Source: Candidatus Nitrosopumilus sp. (lineage in GTDB: Archaea; Thermoproteota; Nitrososphaeria; Nitrososphaerales; Nitrosopumilaceae). From it: a DNA stretch of 21,226 nt. Below, piece after piece: positions 7,887 through 14,232 of the stretch. The first letter of the stretch is position 1, and the number at the start of each line of letters is the position of its first letter. The stretch lies in NCBI GenBank assembly GCA_029864805.1, contig JAOTSS010000035.1:1-21226 (forward strand). Direction: 5' to 3'. The notes under the pieces are model-generated. The model made no database searches, was not told where the DNA came from, and was given only the letters and a program-made list of their open reading frames with translations. A program made the position numbers and the translations under genes.

Positions 7887-8026
7887 TGTCATTACGTTGT
7901 AAAGTTTGTAATACATCTGGCGGCATAAACGCAAACCAAATTAGTTGTAATGGGGAGTGGGAATGTCAGACATGTGGAAATATACTTGATGTAGATGGTA
8001 ATGTAAGTTCATTACGAAATAAATGA
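7886..8026 (+). CDS. 46-aa zinc-ribbon mini-protein
   Basis: The ATG overlaps the preceding stop by one base (TAATG). The protein has LRCKVCNTSGG at the start and WECQTCGNILD in the middle: C5, C8, C27 and C30 form a classic zinc ribbon, with an extra C21. The spacing and the 'GNILDVDGNV' strand resemble the ribbon at the N-terminus of TFB and similar transcription proteins, but it stands alone here. Together with the two upstream ORFs it forms a three-gene overlapping chain. Confidence 0.5.
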   Translation: MSLRCKVCNTSGGINANQISCNGEWECQTCGNILDVDGNVSSLRNK

Positions 8027-8106
8027 TTCTAAAACATAAAAGATGTAATCTTTAGTGTAGATTAATCATACAGTACTCTTAATACACAAATCAGTATTTG
8101 ATAGTT

Positions 8107-8196
8107 GTGTCAAATCAACTATACTGCGATATATGCCATAAGCTAAAATATCCTAGATTTGAAAAACAACAAAAGTGCGAATGTGAAAACAGTTAA
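8107..8196 (+). CDS. 29-aa Cys-rich mini-protein
   Basis: A GTG start at 8107 gives MSNQLYCDICHKLKYP followed by QQKCECENS; an upstream in-frame TTG at 8098 is possible. C7, C10, C24 and C26 (CxxC and CxC) can form a small zinc knuckle. The size makes this uncertain, but the pattern matches its neighbours. Confidence 0.35.
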   Translation: MSNQLYCDICHKLKYPRFEKQQKCECENS

Positions 8197-8271
8197 AATT
8201 TTGATTTAAAATGACGATTTTCTGCAAATTATTTCAAAAGGATTATTGAGTTACTTAACGGAATTCTAAAT

Positions 8272-8433
8272 TTGGAAATAACACCCAAAGGTACCAATAT
8301 TCCTGGAAATTATCGAAAATGCGAGGAAGAAAATTGTCACAGGTTAATTCCATGTCCCCATATACGATGTCAAGATCACCGTACAGATATGGCAATTCAA
8401 GATTGGATTGTAAAGCATATTGAGTCTTCATAA
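8272..8433 (+). CDS. Zinc-binding mini-protein, 5' end uncertain
   Basis: From TTG 8272 the product is 53 residues with seven possible metal ligands: C17, C22, H23, C28, H30, C33 and H36 (YRKCEEENCHRL, PCPHIRCQDH). The frame stays open and protein-like upstream to 8215 (FSANYFKRIIELLNGI), but no start codon is found there. An ATG at 8211 in a neighbouring frame would join this frame if one base near 8217 were removed, giving a natural MTFSANYF start. So either translation begins at TTG 8272 or the gene carries a frameshift. The next ORF starts 1 nt after this stop. Confidence 0.4.
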   Translation: MEITPKGTNIPGNYRKCEEENCHRLIPCPHIRCQDHRTDMAIQDWIVKHIESS

Positions 8434-8434
8434 A

Positions 8435-8548
8435 ATGTTCAAAATAGAATCGTCAAAAAATAGCGAATTCAAGATCTCTTTATTATCTGAAGATGTAGAT
8501 GAAGAGATCAAAAGATTTGAAAATAATTTGAAAAATAAATTTGACTAA
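8435..8548 (+). CDS. 37-aa acidic-basic mini-protein
   Basis: ATG 8435 is one base after the preceding TAA; the stop at 8546-8548 overlaps the following TTG start by 8 nt. The product has no cysteine. Its second half (EDVDEEIKRFENNLKNKF) is a likely amphipathic helix. Function unknown; the tight packing supports its reality. Confidence 0.35.
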   Translation: MFKIESSKNSEFKISLLSEDVDEEIKRFENNLKNKFD

Positions 8549-8684
8549 CAAACAAAAGGAAAATACTATTGAAAAATTGATTTTACTTAATACTTGTGAA
8601 AATTGTGGAAACCGATTCAAACCCATTAAAAGTATGACATATGAAAAATTATGTAGTTTATGTTTAGAAAATAAATTAAAGTAA
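8541..8684 (+). CDS. 47-aa zinc-ribbon mini-protein
   Basis: TTG start at 8541, overlapping the previous ORF by 8 nt. The first 17 residues are helical and charged. C19, C22 (NTCENCGNRFK) and C38, C41 (KLCSLCLEN) form a complete four-cysteine zinc ribbon with 15 residues between knuckles. It is the last of the packed group; a new promoter appears before the next gene. Confidence 0.45.
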   Translation: MTNKQKENTIEKLILLNTCENCGNRFKPIKSMTYEKLCSLCLENKLK

Positions 8685-8771
8685 AAACCAAACTAAGCAT
8701 ATTCAATTTTTATCTAGTTTGTAGGACAAAAAACCAAGTAAGACTATGATTGCAGAGAATTTTGTTGACGT

Positions 8772-8780
8772 ATCAATATA
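8772..8780 (+). promoter_or_regulatory. TATA-like box before the 61-aa gene
   Basis: ATCAATATA lies ~23 nt (centre) upstream of the ATG at 8799, consistent with a leaderless transcript that starts a separate unit from the packed mini-genes. Confidence 0.35.
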
Positions 8781-8798
8781 TGTATTAAGTAAAGTCTG

Positions 8799-8984
8799 AT
8801 GAATGTTAACATGGCAGGATATCTTGGAAACAAATCAGACATGATTGTTCATCATTTGGCAACTATGGTTCCAAATTGTAAAATTTACTATGTGAAAAAA
8901 GAGGATAAAGTATACTTTGTTCCAGACATTCTTGAAGAAGCAATAAAAGAAAAATTTAATGCTTGTCGGCACTGTCTCAAATAA
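8799..8984 (+). CDS. 61-aa hypothetical protein
   Basis: Starts at ATG 8799 (MNVNMAGYLGNK); ATG 8811 is an alternative. The middle part alternates hydrophobic and charged residues (KIYYVKKEDKVYFV), like a beta hairpin, followed by a helix (ILEEAIKEKF) and a terminal CRHC pair. No family is recognised. It has its own TATA-like box and belongs to the accessory island by position. Confidence 0.45.
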   Translation: MNVNMAGYLGNKSDMIVHHLATMVPNCKIYYVKKEDKVYFVPDILEEAIKEKFNACRHCLK

Positions 8985-9062
8985 AATGATATGTTAGATA
9001 TTTTTAAGATAAGTAAAAAAATCAAGGGATGTCAAAGATAAAAATTTGGATGTAATTCGGAA

Positions 9063-9404
9063 CTATTCATCATGGGTTTTTTCACGTAGACATATTATTG
9101 AGCGCAGGATCAAACCAGATATTCCTAAATTAGAAATTAGAAATTCACTAGTTTTCTTTAAATGATTTTCACCTCGAAATCCTTCATCATAAATCATTTC
9201 AACAGACCCTTTGTCAGTTTCTACAAAAGAAGTAATCAAAGAAAAAGAGCCCAATTTATCATCAATTCGCTCAGTGTAAAGACGCAATTCTACTTTAGAA
9301 ATTACAAACTCATCTTGGACGAAATTCCCATGAGTCATCAAAATTTCAATACCATCCGGTGATTTGTCTATTCTTTGTGGATCATGCAAATCAATTATTT
9401 TCAT
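9063..9404 (-). CDS. Hypothetical protein, 113 aa
   Basis: A soluble protein starting MKIIDLHDPQRIDKSPDG. It has a beta-rich middle (FVISKVELRLYTERIDDKLGSF) and a C-terminal hydrophobic helix (EFLISNLGISGLILRSI) that could be a buried helix or weak membrane contact. No cysteine motif except a single C near the end. No family is recognised. It is divergent from dys; a possible TATA (minus-strand TTACTTAA) lies around 9430-9437, ~28 nt upstream. Confidence 0.55.
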   Translation of the reverse strand: MKIIDLHDPQRIDKSPDGIEILMTHGNFVQDEFVISKVELRLYTERIDDKLGSFSLITSFVETDKGSVEMIYDEGFRGENHLKKTSEFLISNLGISGLILRSIICLREKTHDE

Positions 9405-9516
9405 TTGGTATTATTTTAGATCATTCCTAATTAAGTAATATTTCACTAAAAAGTAAGAATTATACAAAAGAATCTCTTCCGCAAGTATTATTTAGAATAA
9501 AAGATGGTTTTTTAAA

Positions 9517-10584
9517 GTGGACCCTCACGAATTTCATGGAAACGATATCCCTCACGTTAATCTAGACCCAAACATGACAATTGAAGACTTAGTGGATGTC
9601 TTTGCAAGTACAGGATATAATGGACGACAGCTTGGAAATGCAGCAAAACTTTATGCTCAAATGATCGAAGAAGACGTCACAATTTGTCTTACAGTTTCTG
9701 GAGCAATGACGCCTGTGGGTTTTGGAGGGATAATTAAAACATTGATTGAACGAGGATTTGTTGATTGGATCATTACAACTGGTGCAAATGTATACCATGA
9801 AGATCATTTTGCTTGGGGATTACCAGTGAAACAAGGAAGTTTTGACGTAGATGATATGAAACTGTATGAAAATGAAATTGTAAGAATTAGAGATGTCTAT
9901 ATCAAATTTAATGAAACATTGGAAGCAGAAGATAAAATAATTCAAAAAATGTTTGGGAAGGATTTCCCAGACAAACCATTTACAACTGCAGAGTTTTGTA
10001 ACATAATGGGGAAAATCAGTAAAGAGAAGGCAAAACATCCTGAAAAAAGTTTCATTACATCTGCATATGAATATGATGTACCAGTATACATATCAACGAT
10101 AAAGGATTCGTCATTGGCATTGAATTTAGCAATTCATAGACTTGAAGATAAAATATATAGTTTAGATTTTGTAAGAGAGATTATCGAACAGGCATCTATT
10201 CTTTATGATTCAAAGAAATCAGGGATTTTAGAATTGGGCGGAGGTGTTCCAAAAAATACAGCCCAGCAAACAGGCCCATTGTTAGATCAAATTCTCAAAA
10301 GAGATGACGGAGGACAAGATTACATTATTCAAATTACTGATGCACGTCCGGACACAGGAGGATTATCTGGTGCAACACTTCAAGAAGGAAAAAGTTGGGG
10401 TAAAGTTCAAGACGCACATAATGGAATGGTCACAGTGTATGCTGATGCAACAATTGTATTTCCGATTCTTGCGTTATATGTTTTGAGCAACCAGAAAAAA
10501 AGGGAGCCTAAAAGACTCTATAAAAAATTAGGCAAATTATATGAGAAACTCAAAGAAGATTATTCTAAAAACCCTTTAAAGTAA
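9517..10584 (+). CDS. dys: Deoxyhypusine synthase
   Basis: A 355-residue enzyme. SWGKV at 293-297 contains the catalytic lysine (K296, matching the SWGKI lysine of eukaryotic enzymes) that forms the enzyme-substrate intermediate. NAD-binding segments include LTVSGAMTP (58-66), TTGANVYHED (87-96) and GGGVPKNTAQQ (241-251); VYADATIVFPIL (308-319) is the conserved C-terminal strand. It transfers the aminobutyl group of spermidine to a lysine of initiation factor aIF5A. The start is GTG 9517; the nearby ATG at 9504 stops after three codons. In some archaea related enzymes act on agmatine, but the motifs fit deoxyhypusine synthase. Regulation not visible. Confidence 0.9.
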   Translation: MDPHEFHGNDIPHVNLDPNMTIEDLVDVFASTGYNGRQLGNAAKLYAQMIEEDVTICLTVSGAMTPVGFGGIIKTLIERGFVDWIITTGANVYHEDHFAWGLPVKQGSFDVDDMKLYENEIVRIRDVYIKFNETLEAEDKIIQKMFGKDFPDKPFTTAEFCNIMGKISKEKAKHPEKSFITSAYEYDVPVYISTIKDSSLALNLAIHRLEDKIYSLDFVREIIEQASILYDSKKSGILELGGGVPKNTAQQTGPLLDQILKRDDGGQDYIIQITDARPDTGGLSGATLQEGKSWGKVQDAHNGMVTVYADATIVFPILALYVLSNQKKREPKRLYKKLGKLYEKLKEDYSKNPLK

Positions 10585-10593
10585 TCAAGAAAA

Positions 10594-10806
10594 CTAAAAT
10601 TTGTCAAATCTTGCACGTTCAAGATCACGATCGTCTTTAGATTCTTTTTTCCATTCTTTATAGTGCTCCTTGCAAAGAACTGTTTTTTTACCTGACGAAT
10701 TTACTCGGAGACCTGCATTTTCAACCTTAGTAGTGTTTAAAGAACGGGCACCATCTTGTTCACATCCTTCAACATTGCATTTTGCGCCTTTAGATACAAT
10801 ACCCAT
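10594..10806 (-). CDS. Small zinc-binding conserved hypothetical protein
   Basis: A 70-residue basic protein. AKCNVEGCEQDGARS (C10, C15) and VLCKEHYKEWKKE (C45, H48) make a CCCH zinc site. The C-terminus is a charged helix (DDRDLERARFDKF). It resembles small zinc proteins kept next to ribosomal genes in ammonia-oxidising archaea, a recollection rather than a search. It ends 9 bp from the convergent dys stop. Minus-strand TATAAATA at ~10828-10835 lies ~25 nt upstream of the ATG. Confidence 0.6.
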   Translation of the reverse strand: MGIVSKGAKCNVEGCEQDGARSLNTTKVENAGLRVNSSGKKTVLCKEHYKEWKKESKDDRDLERARFDKF

Positions 10807-10827
10807 AATTTGTGATATAAAAGATAT

Positions 10828-10835
10828 TATTTATA
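10828..10835 (-). promoter_or_regulatory. TATA box of the 70-aa zinc protein gene
   Basis: Within minus-strand AGTATAAATAAT, the TATA core is centred ~26 nt before ATG 10806, the leaderless spacing seen elsewhere in the window. Confidence 0.45.
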
Positions 10836-10899
10836 CTTGAAAAGAATTTGAATTTTTCAAACAAGTGGGTAAAATTCCATAGTCAAAATTTCTTTATCG

Positions 10900-10907
10900 T
10901 TTATAAG
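10900..10907 (+). promoter_or_regulatory. TATA box of rps25e
   Basis: TTTATAAG is centred ~26 nt before the ATG at 10930 and is one of the clearest TATA boxes in the window. Confidence 0.55.
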
Positions 10908-10929
10908 AGGAATATTTTTTTCTAAATTA

Positions 10930-11241
10930 ATGGGTGGAGCAAAAAAGCCAACAGCTGCAAATAAAGATAAATCTACTGGAGCTAAAGATGTAAAAAAGAG
11001 TAAAAAAGATAAAGGTGAAAGTGGTCCAAAGAAAGCAGAAATTACAGTAATGGTAAATGAACAACAGGCAATGAAAATTATTCAAAACTCCAAAGTAGTT
11101 ACAGTCCAAGATCTTGCAAGACAAACAGGAGTAAAAATTTCTGCAGCAAACGCATTTCTAAAAAATTCTGCAATAAAAGGAACCGTAAAAAGAGTTGGAG
11201 GTTATTCAGGACATCATTTGTATCAAGCAGTTTCTTCATAG
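10930..11241 (+). CDS. rps25e: 30S ribosomal protein S25e
   Basis: A 103-residue protein. The first ~40 residues are lysine-rich and disordered (KKSKKDKGESGPKKAE), as usual for S25e. Residues ~48-100 form the winged-helix fold: KIIQNSKVVTVQDLARQTGVKISAANAFLKNSAIKGTVKRVGGYSGHHLY. S25e is a small-subunit protein shared by eukaryotes and TACK archaea. The last 19 nt overlap, on the opposite strand, the 3' end of the cyclophilin-like gene. Confidence 0.92.
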   Translation: MGGAKKPTAANKDKSTGAKDVKKSKKDKGESGPKKAEITVMVNEQQAMKIIQNSKVVTVQDLARQTGVKISAANAFLKNSAIKGTVKRVGGYSGHHLYQAVSS

Positions 11242-11618
11242 ATACATAATACATCCCCAGATTCAATATCATTTAATGCGTCAATTCCATCATTTAGTTT
11301 TCCAATTGGAGTCATAGTTTTTCCAGACACCACATCATTTATGAAAAAACAGATACTTCCAGATGATGGTAAAAATGCCACATCACCTTTTTTGAATTCA
11401 GACCTTGCTCTCTCGGTTCCAGAATCAACATTAGTTTCAAAATACAAAATACTCTTTCCCAAAAGATGCGCATTTCCCTCTAATGGTAAAGATCTCATTA
11501 TAGTTCCAACAGTTCGTGGAGATAAGTGACGTTTTAGATCACATGAAATTTTTGCTTTACCACGAATTTCTAAAATAATCTGTTTTCTGGAAACTGAAGA
11601 TGTACTCAATTCGTACAT
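11223..11618 (-). CDS. Cyclophilin-like fold protein (DUF369/TM1367 type)
   Basis: About 130 residues forming a beta-barrel of the archaeal cyclophilin-like family. Typical features: ILEIRGKAKISCDLKRHLSPRTVGTIMRSLPLEG, then GTERARSEFKKGDVAFLPSSGSICFFI and KLNDGIDALNDIESGDVL. Family members lack the proline-isomerase active site and have no settled function. The frame is open to 11777, but that part is antisense to the acidic region of rpoK and reads as low-complexity Ser/Asp, so it is not used. ATG 11618 or TTG 11609 (MSTSSVSRKQ) are candidates; TTG 11609 is ~26 nt from the palindromic TATA box at 11632-11639. The 3' end overlaps rps25e by 19 nt. Confidence 0.72.
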   Translation of the reverse strand: MYELSTSSVSRKQIILEIRGKAKISCDLKRHLSPRTVGTIMRSLPLEGNAHLLGKSILYFETNVDSGTERARSEFKKGDVAFLPSSGSICFFINDVVSGKTMTPIGKLNDGIDALNDIESGDVLCIYEETA

Positions 11619-11631
11619 TAAAATGATTAGA

Positions 11632-11639
11632 TTATATAA
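11632..11639. promoter_or_regulatory. Palindromic TATA box between rpoK and cyclophilin-like gene
   Basis: TTATATAA is identical on both strands. Its centre is ~26 nt from TTG 11662 (rpoK, +) and ~26 nt from TTG 11609 (cyclophilin-like gene, -). It could serve both divergent leaderless genes; the direction would then depend on the flanking BRE sequence. Confidence 0.45.
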
Positions 11640-11661
11640 CGTTTTAAGAAAATTTTGGTAC

Positions 11662-12180
11662 TTGTCTGATGTCAACAAACCCCCATTATTAGAAGTATCT
11701 GAATCTGAAGAAGTTTTAGAAACACCTGAATCTGAAGAAATAGATGTTTTGCCAGAAGAAAATGCCGGGCTAAACAAAGCACTAAGTACTTATCGAAAAT
11801 TAATAGAGAAAAAAGGTGGACTAGAACCACTAAGTGAAAAAGATCAAGAAAATCTTGAAAAGAAAATCAAAGAAATTGAAAACAGAGAAATTGTTGAAAA
11901 AGTTGAAGAGCATGAGGCAGAAGAAATTCCATGTGAGAAAGGAAAAATTACAATTGGTCCACCTACACTTACAAGATTTGAAAAAGCAAGAATTATGGGT
12001 GCAAGAGCTCTACAACTATCATTAGGTGCACCGCCATTTATTCCAATTCCAAAAACTGCAAGAATCTCATTAGATATTGCGATGGAAGAACTTGAACAAA
12101 GAGTAATCCCAATTACAATTAGAAGGGTACTTCCAAACGGAGATTTCCAAAATATTCCAATTGATTACTTTGAAAAATGA
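11662..12180 (+). CDS. rpoK: DNA-directed RNA polymerase subunit K (Rpo6)
   Basis: The C-terminal ~75 residues are Rpo6/RPB6: GPPTLTRFEKARIMGARALQ, LSLGAPPFIPIP, DIAMEELEQRVIPITIRRVLPNG. This subunit clamps the largest polymerase subunit during assembly. Before it is a ~95-residue acidic, coiled-coil-like extension (EVSESEEVLETPESEE; LSEKDQENLEKKIKEIENRE) that is much longer than in euryarchaeal Rpo6 (~60-90 aa total). Start: ATG 11623 is in frame, but lies before the TATA box TTATATAA (11632-11639), so TTG 11662 (MSDVNKPPLLE), ~26 nt downstream of that box, is preferred. albA follows on the same strand with its own upstream A/T box. Confidence 0.9.
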   Translation: MSDVNKPPLLEVSESEEVLETPESEEIDVLPEENAGLNKALSTYRKLIEKKGGLEPLSEKDQENLEKKIKEIENREIVEKVEEHEAEEIPCEKGKITIGPPTLTRFEKARIMGARALQLSLGAPPFIPIPKTARISLDIAMEELEQRVIPITIRRVLPNGDFQNIPIDYFEK

Positions 12181-12231
12181 ATCAATAGTCGATAAAACTT
12201 AAAAGAACAAAAAATTGCTGATTGTTGAATA

Positions 12232-12546
12232 ATGCTCATGGAAGAAACAACTGAACCGTATGGTCAAGAGCAGACCGAAAAGTCTGATTATACCATCATA
12301 AACATTGGGAATGATCCTGTAATGCAATCAGCCATAGACGTTTTATCCATATTGGGTAGTAAACACCAGGTAATTTTAAAATCAAGAGGGAATTCAATCC
12401 CAAATGCAGTTGCGGTTGCAAATATAATTACTGAAAAAATGTTAAAAGGTAATTCTAAAATTCAGAAAATTATTCTAGACACAGTTGCAGCCCCAGGAAT
12501 TGGCAGTATGACATCAACAATTGAAATTATTCTAAATAAAATCTAG
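12232..12546 (+). CDS. albA: DNA/RNA-binding protein Alba
   Basis: A 104-residue protein with the Alba core: INIGNDPVMQSAIDVLSIL, KSRGNSIPNAVAVANIITEKML, then IQKIILDTVAAP and TSTIEIILNKI. The segment 'SRGNSIPNAV' is the conserved nucleic-acid contact loop (lysine/arginine, then RGxxIxxAV). Alba dimers bind chromosomal DNA and RNA. The N-terminus has an ~18-residue acidic/polar extension. ATG 12232 and ATG 12238 are both possible; CTTAAAAG at 12199-12206 is ~30 nt upstream of the first. The final 4 bp overlap the stop of the convergent HTH gene. Confidence 0.9.
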   Translation: MLMEETTEPYGQEQTEKSDYTIINIGNDPVMQSAIDVLSILGSKHQVILKSRGNSIPNAVAVANIITEKMLKGNSKIQKIILDTVAAPGIGSMTSTIEIILNKI

Positions 12547-12959
12547 TAAACACTTCCCGGACCTTTAAGAAGCATGTTTTCACATTCTTTACAAATTTGT
12601 TCATCAATGTTTGATTCTAGATTATGATGTATCTCACAAATCAGTAGGCTAGATTTGATATAATTACAAAGGCCAATAAATTTTGAAAGGCTAGATGGAG
12701 TGTATGCCATGTCAGACGATAGGCTGTCACTAAGATCATCAATCATTATTGCAACTTGTTTTTCTGCTAAAAGTTTTGCAATAAGGGATGGATCACCTCG
12801 CGTCCCACGAATGTAGTTACTAATAGCTGCTTGTGTGACTCCCAACATTTTAGAAATTTCATCTTCTCGAATATTATGATCTTCTGCAAGTTTCTTGGCA
12901 AGTATTGCACGTAATGCAGGGATTAGAGTTTTAGATTCAATCTCAGCAGGAAGAAGCAT
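12543..12959 (-). CDS. XRE-type HTH transcriptional regulator
   Basis: A 138-residue protein. Residues ~20-62 contain the helix-turn-helix: KKLAEDHNIREDEISKMLGV, then TQAAISNYIRGTRGDPS, where QAAISNYIRG is the recognition helix. The C-terminal half is a helical domain with a terminal CEIHH ... QICKECENML region, whose cysteines and histidines could bind a metal or form a sensor. It resembles the archaeal predicted regulators of COG2522. Its target is not clear; it is divergent from the asparagine-synthetase-like gene and convergent with albA (4-bp overlap). Confidence 0.75.
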   Translation of the reverse strand: MLLPAEIESKTLIPALRAILAKKLAEDHNIREDEISKMLGVTQAAISNYIRGTRGDPSLIAKLLAEKQVAIMIDDLSDSLSSDMAYTPSSLSKFIGLCNYIKSSLLICEIHHNLESNIDEQICKECENMLLKGPGSVY

Positions 12960-13068
12960 TAATTCCCAAGAATCCTATAACGTATTTTAAGTTTGCAATG
13001 AAACATAAATTAATCAAAGAAATTTGATTAGGCATAGATATTTTAATTTCAGAATAAACTAGGTTGTA

Positions 13069-14010
13069 TTGGATAATATTTCCAAGAATCTTTACAAAAT
13101 TTTAGAAGATTCATGTAATTCATGCAAATCTAATTTGATAGCATTGTCTGGAGGATTAGATAGCTCCATCATTGCATATTTCTTAAAACATAGAAAACCA
13201 AAAGCAATTGCAGTTATTACAGAAGACTTTATTTCAACAGACCTAGCATATTGTCAAAGAATTGCGAAGGAGATGGATTTACCTCTTACAATCCATCACG
13301 TTAAAACTGCTATGATTCTTGAAGCAGTTGAAGAGACAATAAAGATTTTAAAAAATTTCAACGACATAGAGATTAGAAATAATGTTGTAATGTATATGGC
13401 AATAAAATGGGCTAAAGATAATGGAGAAAAATCAATCATTACCGGAGACGGTGCAGATGAGTTATTTGCAGGATATGGTTTTCTTATCAACAAACCTGAA
13501 AATGAGTTAGAATCAGAAATAAATCGTGTTTGTTCAGTGATGCATTTTCCAACACAAAAGATCGGTAAAGCGTTAGGAATAGAGATAGAATCTCCATTTC
13601 TAAAAGACTCAGTTGTGGAACTGGCAAAGAAAATCCCAGCTAACATGAAAGTAAGAAAAGAGAAAGAACAAAAACATGGAAAGTGGATACTTCGTAAATC
13701 ATTTGAAAAATATCTGCCGCAACAGATCACCTGGAGAGAAAAATCACCAATGCAAGATGGTTCGGGTACTGTTGGGTTAACTAATTTGTTTGAATCGATA
13801 ATTAGTGAGGAAGAATATGTTGAGAAAAAACTAACTACAGAGAAAGAAGACGGAGTAATCATCAGAAGCAGAGAATCAATGCATTATTATGAAATTTACA
13901 AGAAATTATTTGGCATTCCTAAAAAAAATACAGAGAATGCATGTCCGTATTGCAAAAACGAAGTTAAAAATTCTAAATTTTGTAGAATGTGTGGAGCTTT
14001 TCCAATCTAG
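13069..14010 (+). CDS. Asparagine-synthetase-type ATP pyrophosphatase with C-terminal zinc ribbon
   Basis: A 313-residue protein from a TTG start. SGGLDSS (27-33) is the PP-loop that binds ATP pyrophosphate; GDGADELFAGY (126-136) is the second signature of the AsnB synthetase domain; TWREKSPMQDGSG (221-233) carries the conserved lysine region. There is no N-terminal glutaminase domain, so it would need free ammonia or a partner. Residues 292-308 contain CPYC and CRMC, a zinc ribbon not usual in asparagine synthetase. It probably activates a carboxylate or carbamoyl substrate as an adenylate; asparagine formation is one option. TTTTAATTT at 13041-13049 is ~24 nt upstream. The stop TAG shares the palindrome CTAG with the stop of the opposing YHS gene. 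Confidence 0.78.
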   Translation: MDNISKNLYKILEDSCNSCKSNLIALSGGLDSSIIAYFLKHRKPKAIAVITEDFISTDLAYCQRIAKEMDLPLTIHHVKTAMILEAVEETIKILKNFNDIEIRNNVVMYMAIKWAKDNGEKSIITGDGADELFAGYGFLINKPENELESEINRVCSVMHFPTQKIGKALGIEIESPFLKDSVVELAKKIPANMKVRKEKEQKHGKWILRKSFEKYLPQQITWREKSPMQDGSGTVGLTNLFESIISEEEYVEKKLTTEKEDGVIIRSRESMHYYEIYKKLFGIPKKNTENACPYCKNEVKNSKFCRMCGAFPI

Positions 14011-14153
14011 TTTTTGTTTTTATATTTTCGAGGCTTTTTGATAAAAATACGTCTACAGCCATTGCAACAAAAATGGAATTTTTTTCCATCATATTCATGA
14101 ATTAATGCTAGTTCTTCATCAAGTTCAATTCCACATACAGGATCCACTGGCAC
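14007..14153 (-). CDS. YHS-domain mini-protein
   Basis: A 48-residue protein from a GTG start. MPVDPVCGIELDEEL, then the strand KKFHFCCNGCRRIF, is a complete YHS domain: C7 in the DPVCG motif and C29/C30/C33 near the end form a metal site. YHS domains occur in copper and heavy-metal transporters, monooxygenases and stand-alone proteins, and probably bind metal ions. Here it is free-standing, with a basic tail (KKPRKYKNKN). Minus-strand TATAAATA at 14175-14182 is ~26 nt before the GTG, fixing the start. Its TAG stop lies in the same CTAG as the stop of the convergent upstream gene. Confidence 0.75.
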   Translation of the reverse strand: MPVDPVCGIELDEELALIHEYDGKKFHFCCNGCRRIFIKKPRKYKNKN

Positions 14154-14174
14154 AGATTTTGTCTTTTTAATTTC

Positions 14175-14182
14175 TATTTATA
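14175..14182 (-). promoter_or_regulatory. TATA box of the YHS gene
   Basis: Minus-strand TATAAATA, centred ~26 nt before GTG 14153, which it identifies as the start. Confidence 0.5.
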
Positions 14183-14232
14183 GATACAGCTAGAAAATTA
14201 TCTTACGAGAAATTGAAGGAATAGTTTTTCAA

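Noticed and set aside
7081..9060. CRISPR array or toxin-antitoxin module
   Set aside because: No regularly spaced repeats and no recognisable toxin fold; the small proteins are zinc-ribbon type.
11619..11777. N-terminal extension of the cyclophilin-like protein
   Set aside because: Ser/Asp-rich sequence antisense to the acidic Glu/Ser repeat of rpoK; the family starts near 11618 or 11609.
13296..13862. Minus-strand 188-codon ORF
   Set aside because: Shadow of the ATP-pyrophosphatase gene, which has intact signature motifs on the plus strand.
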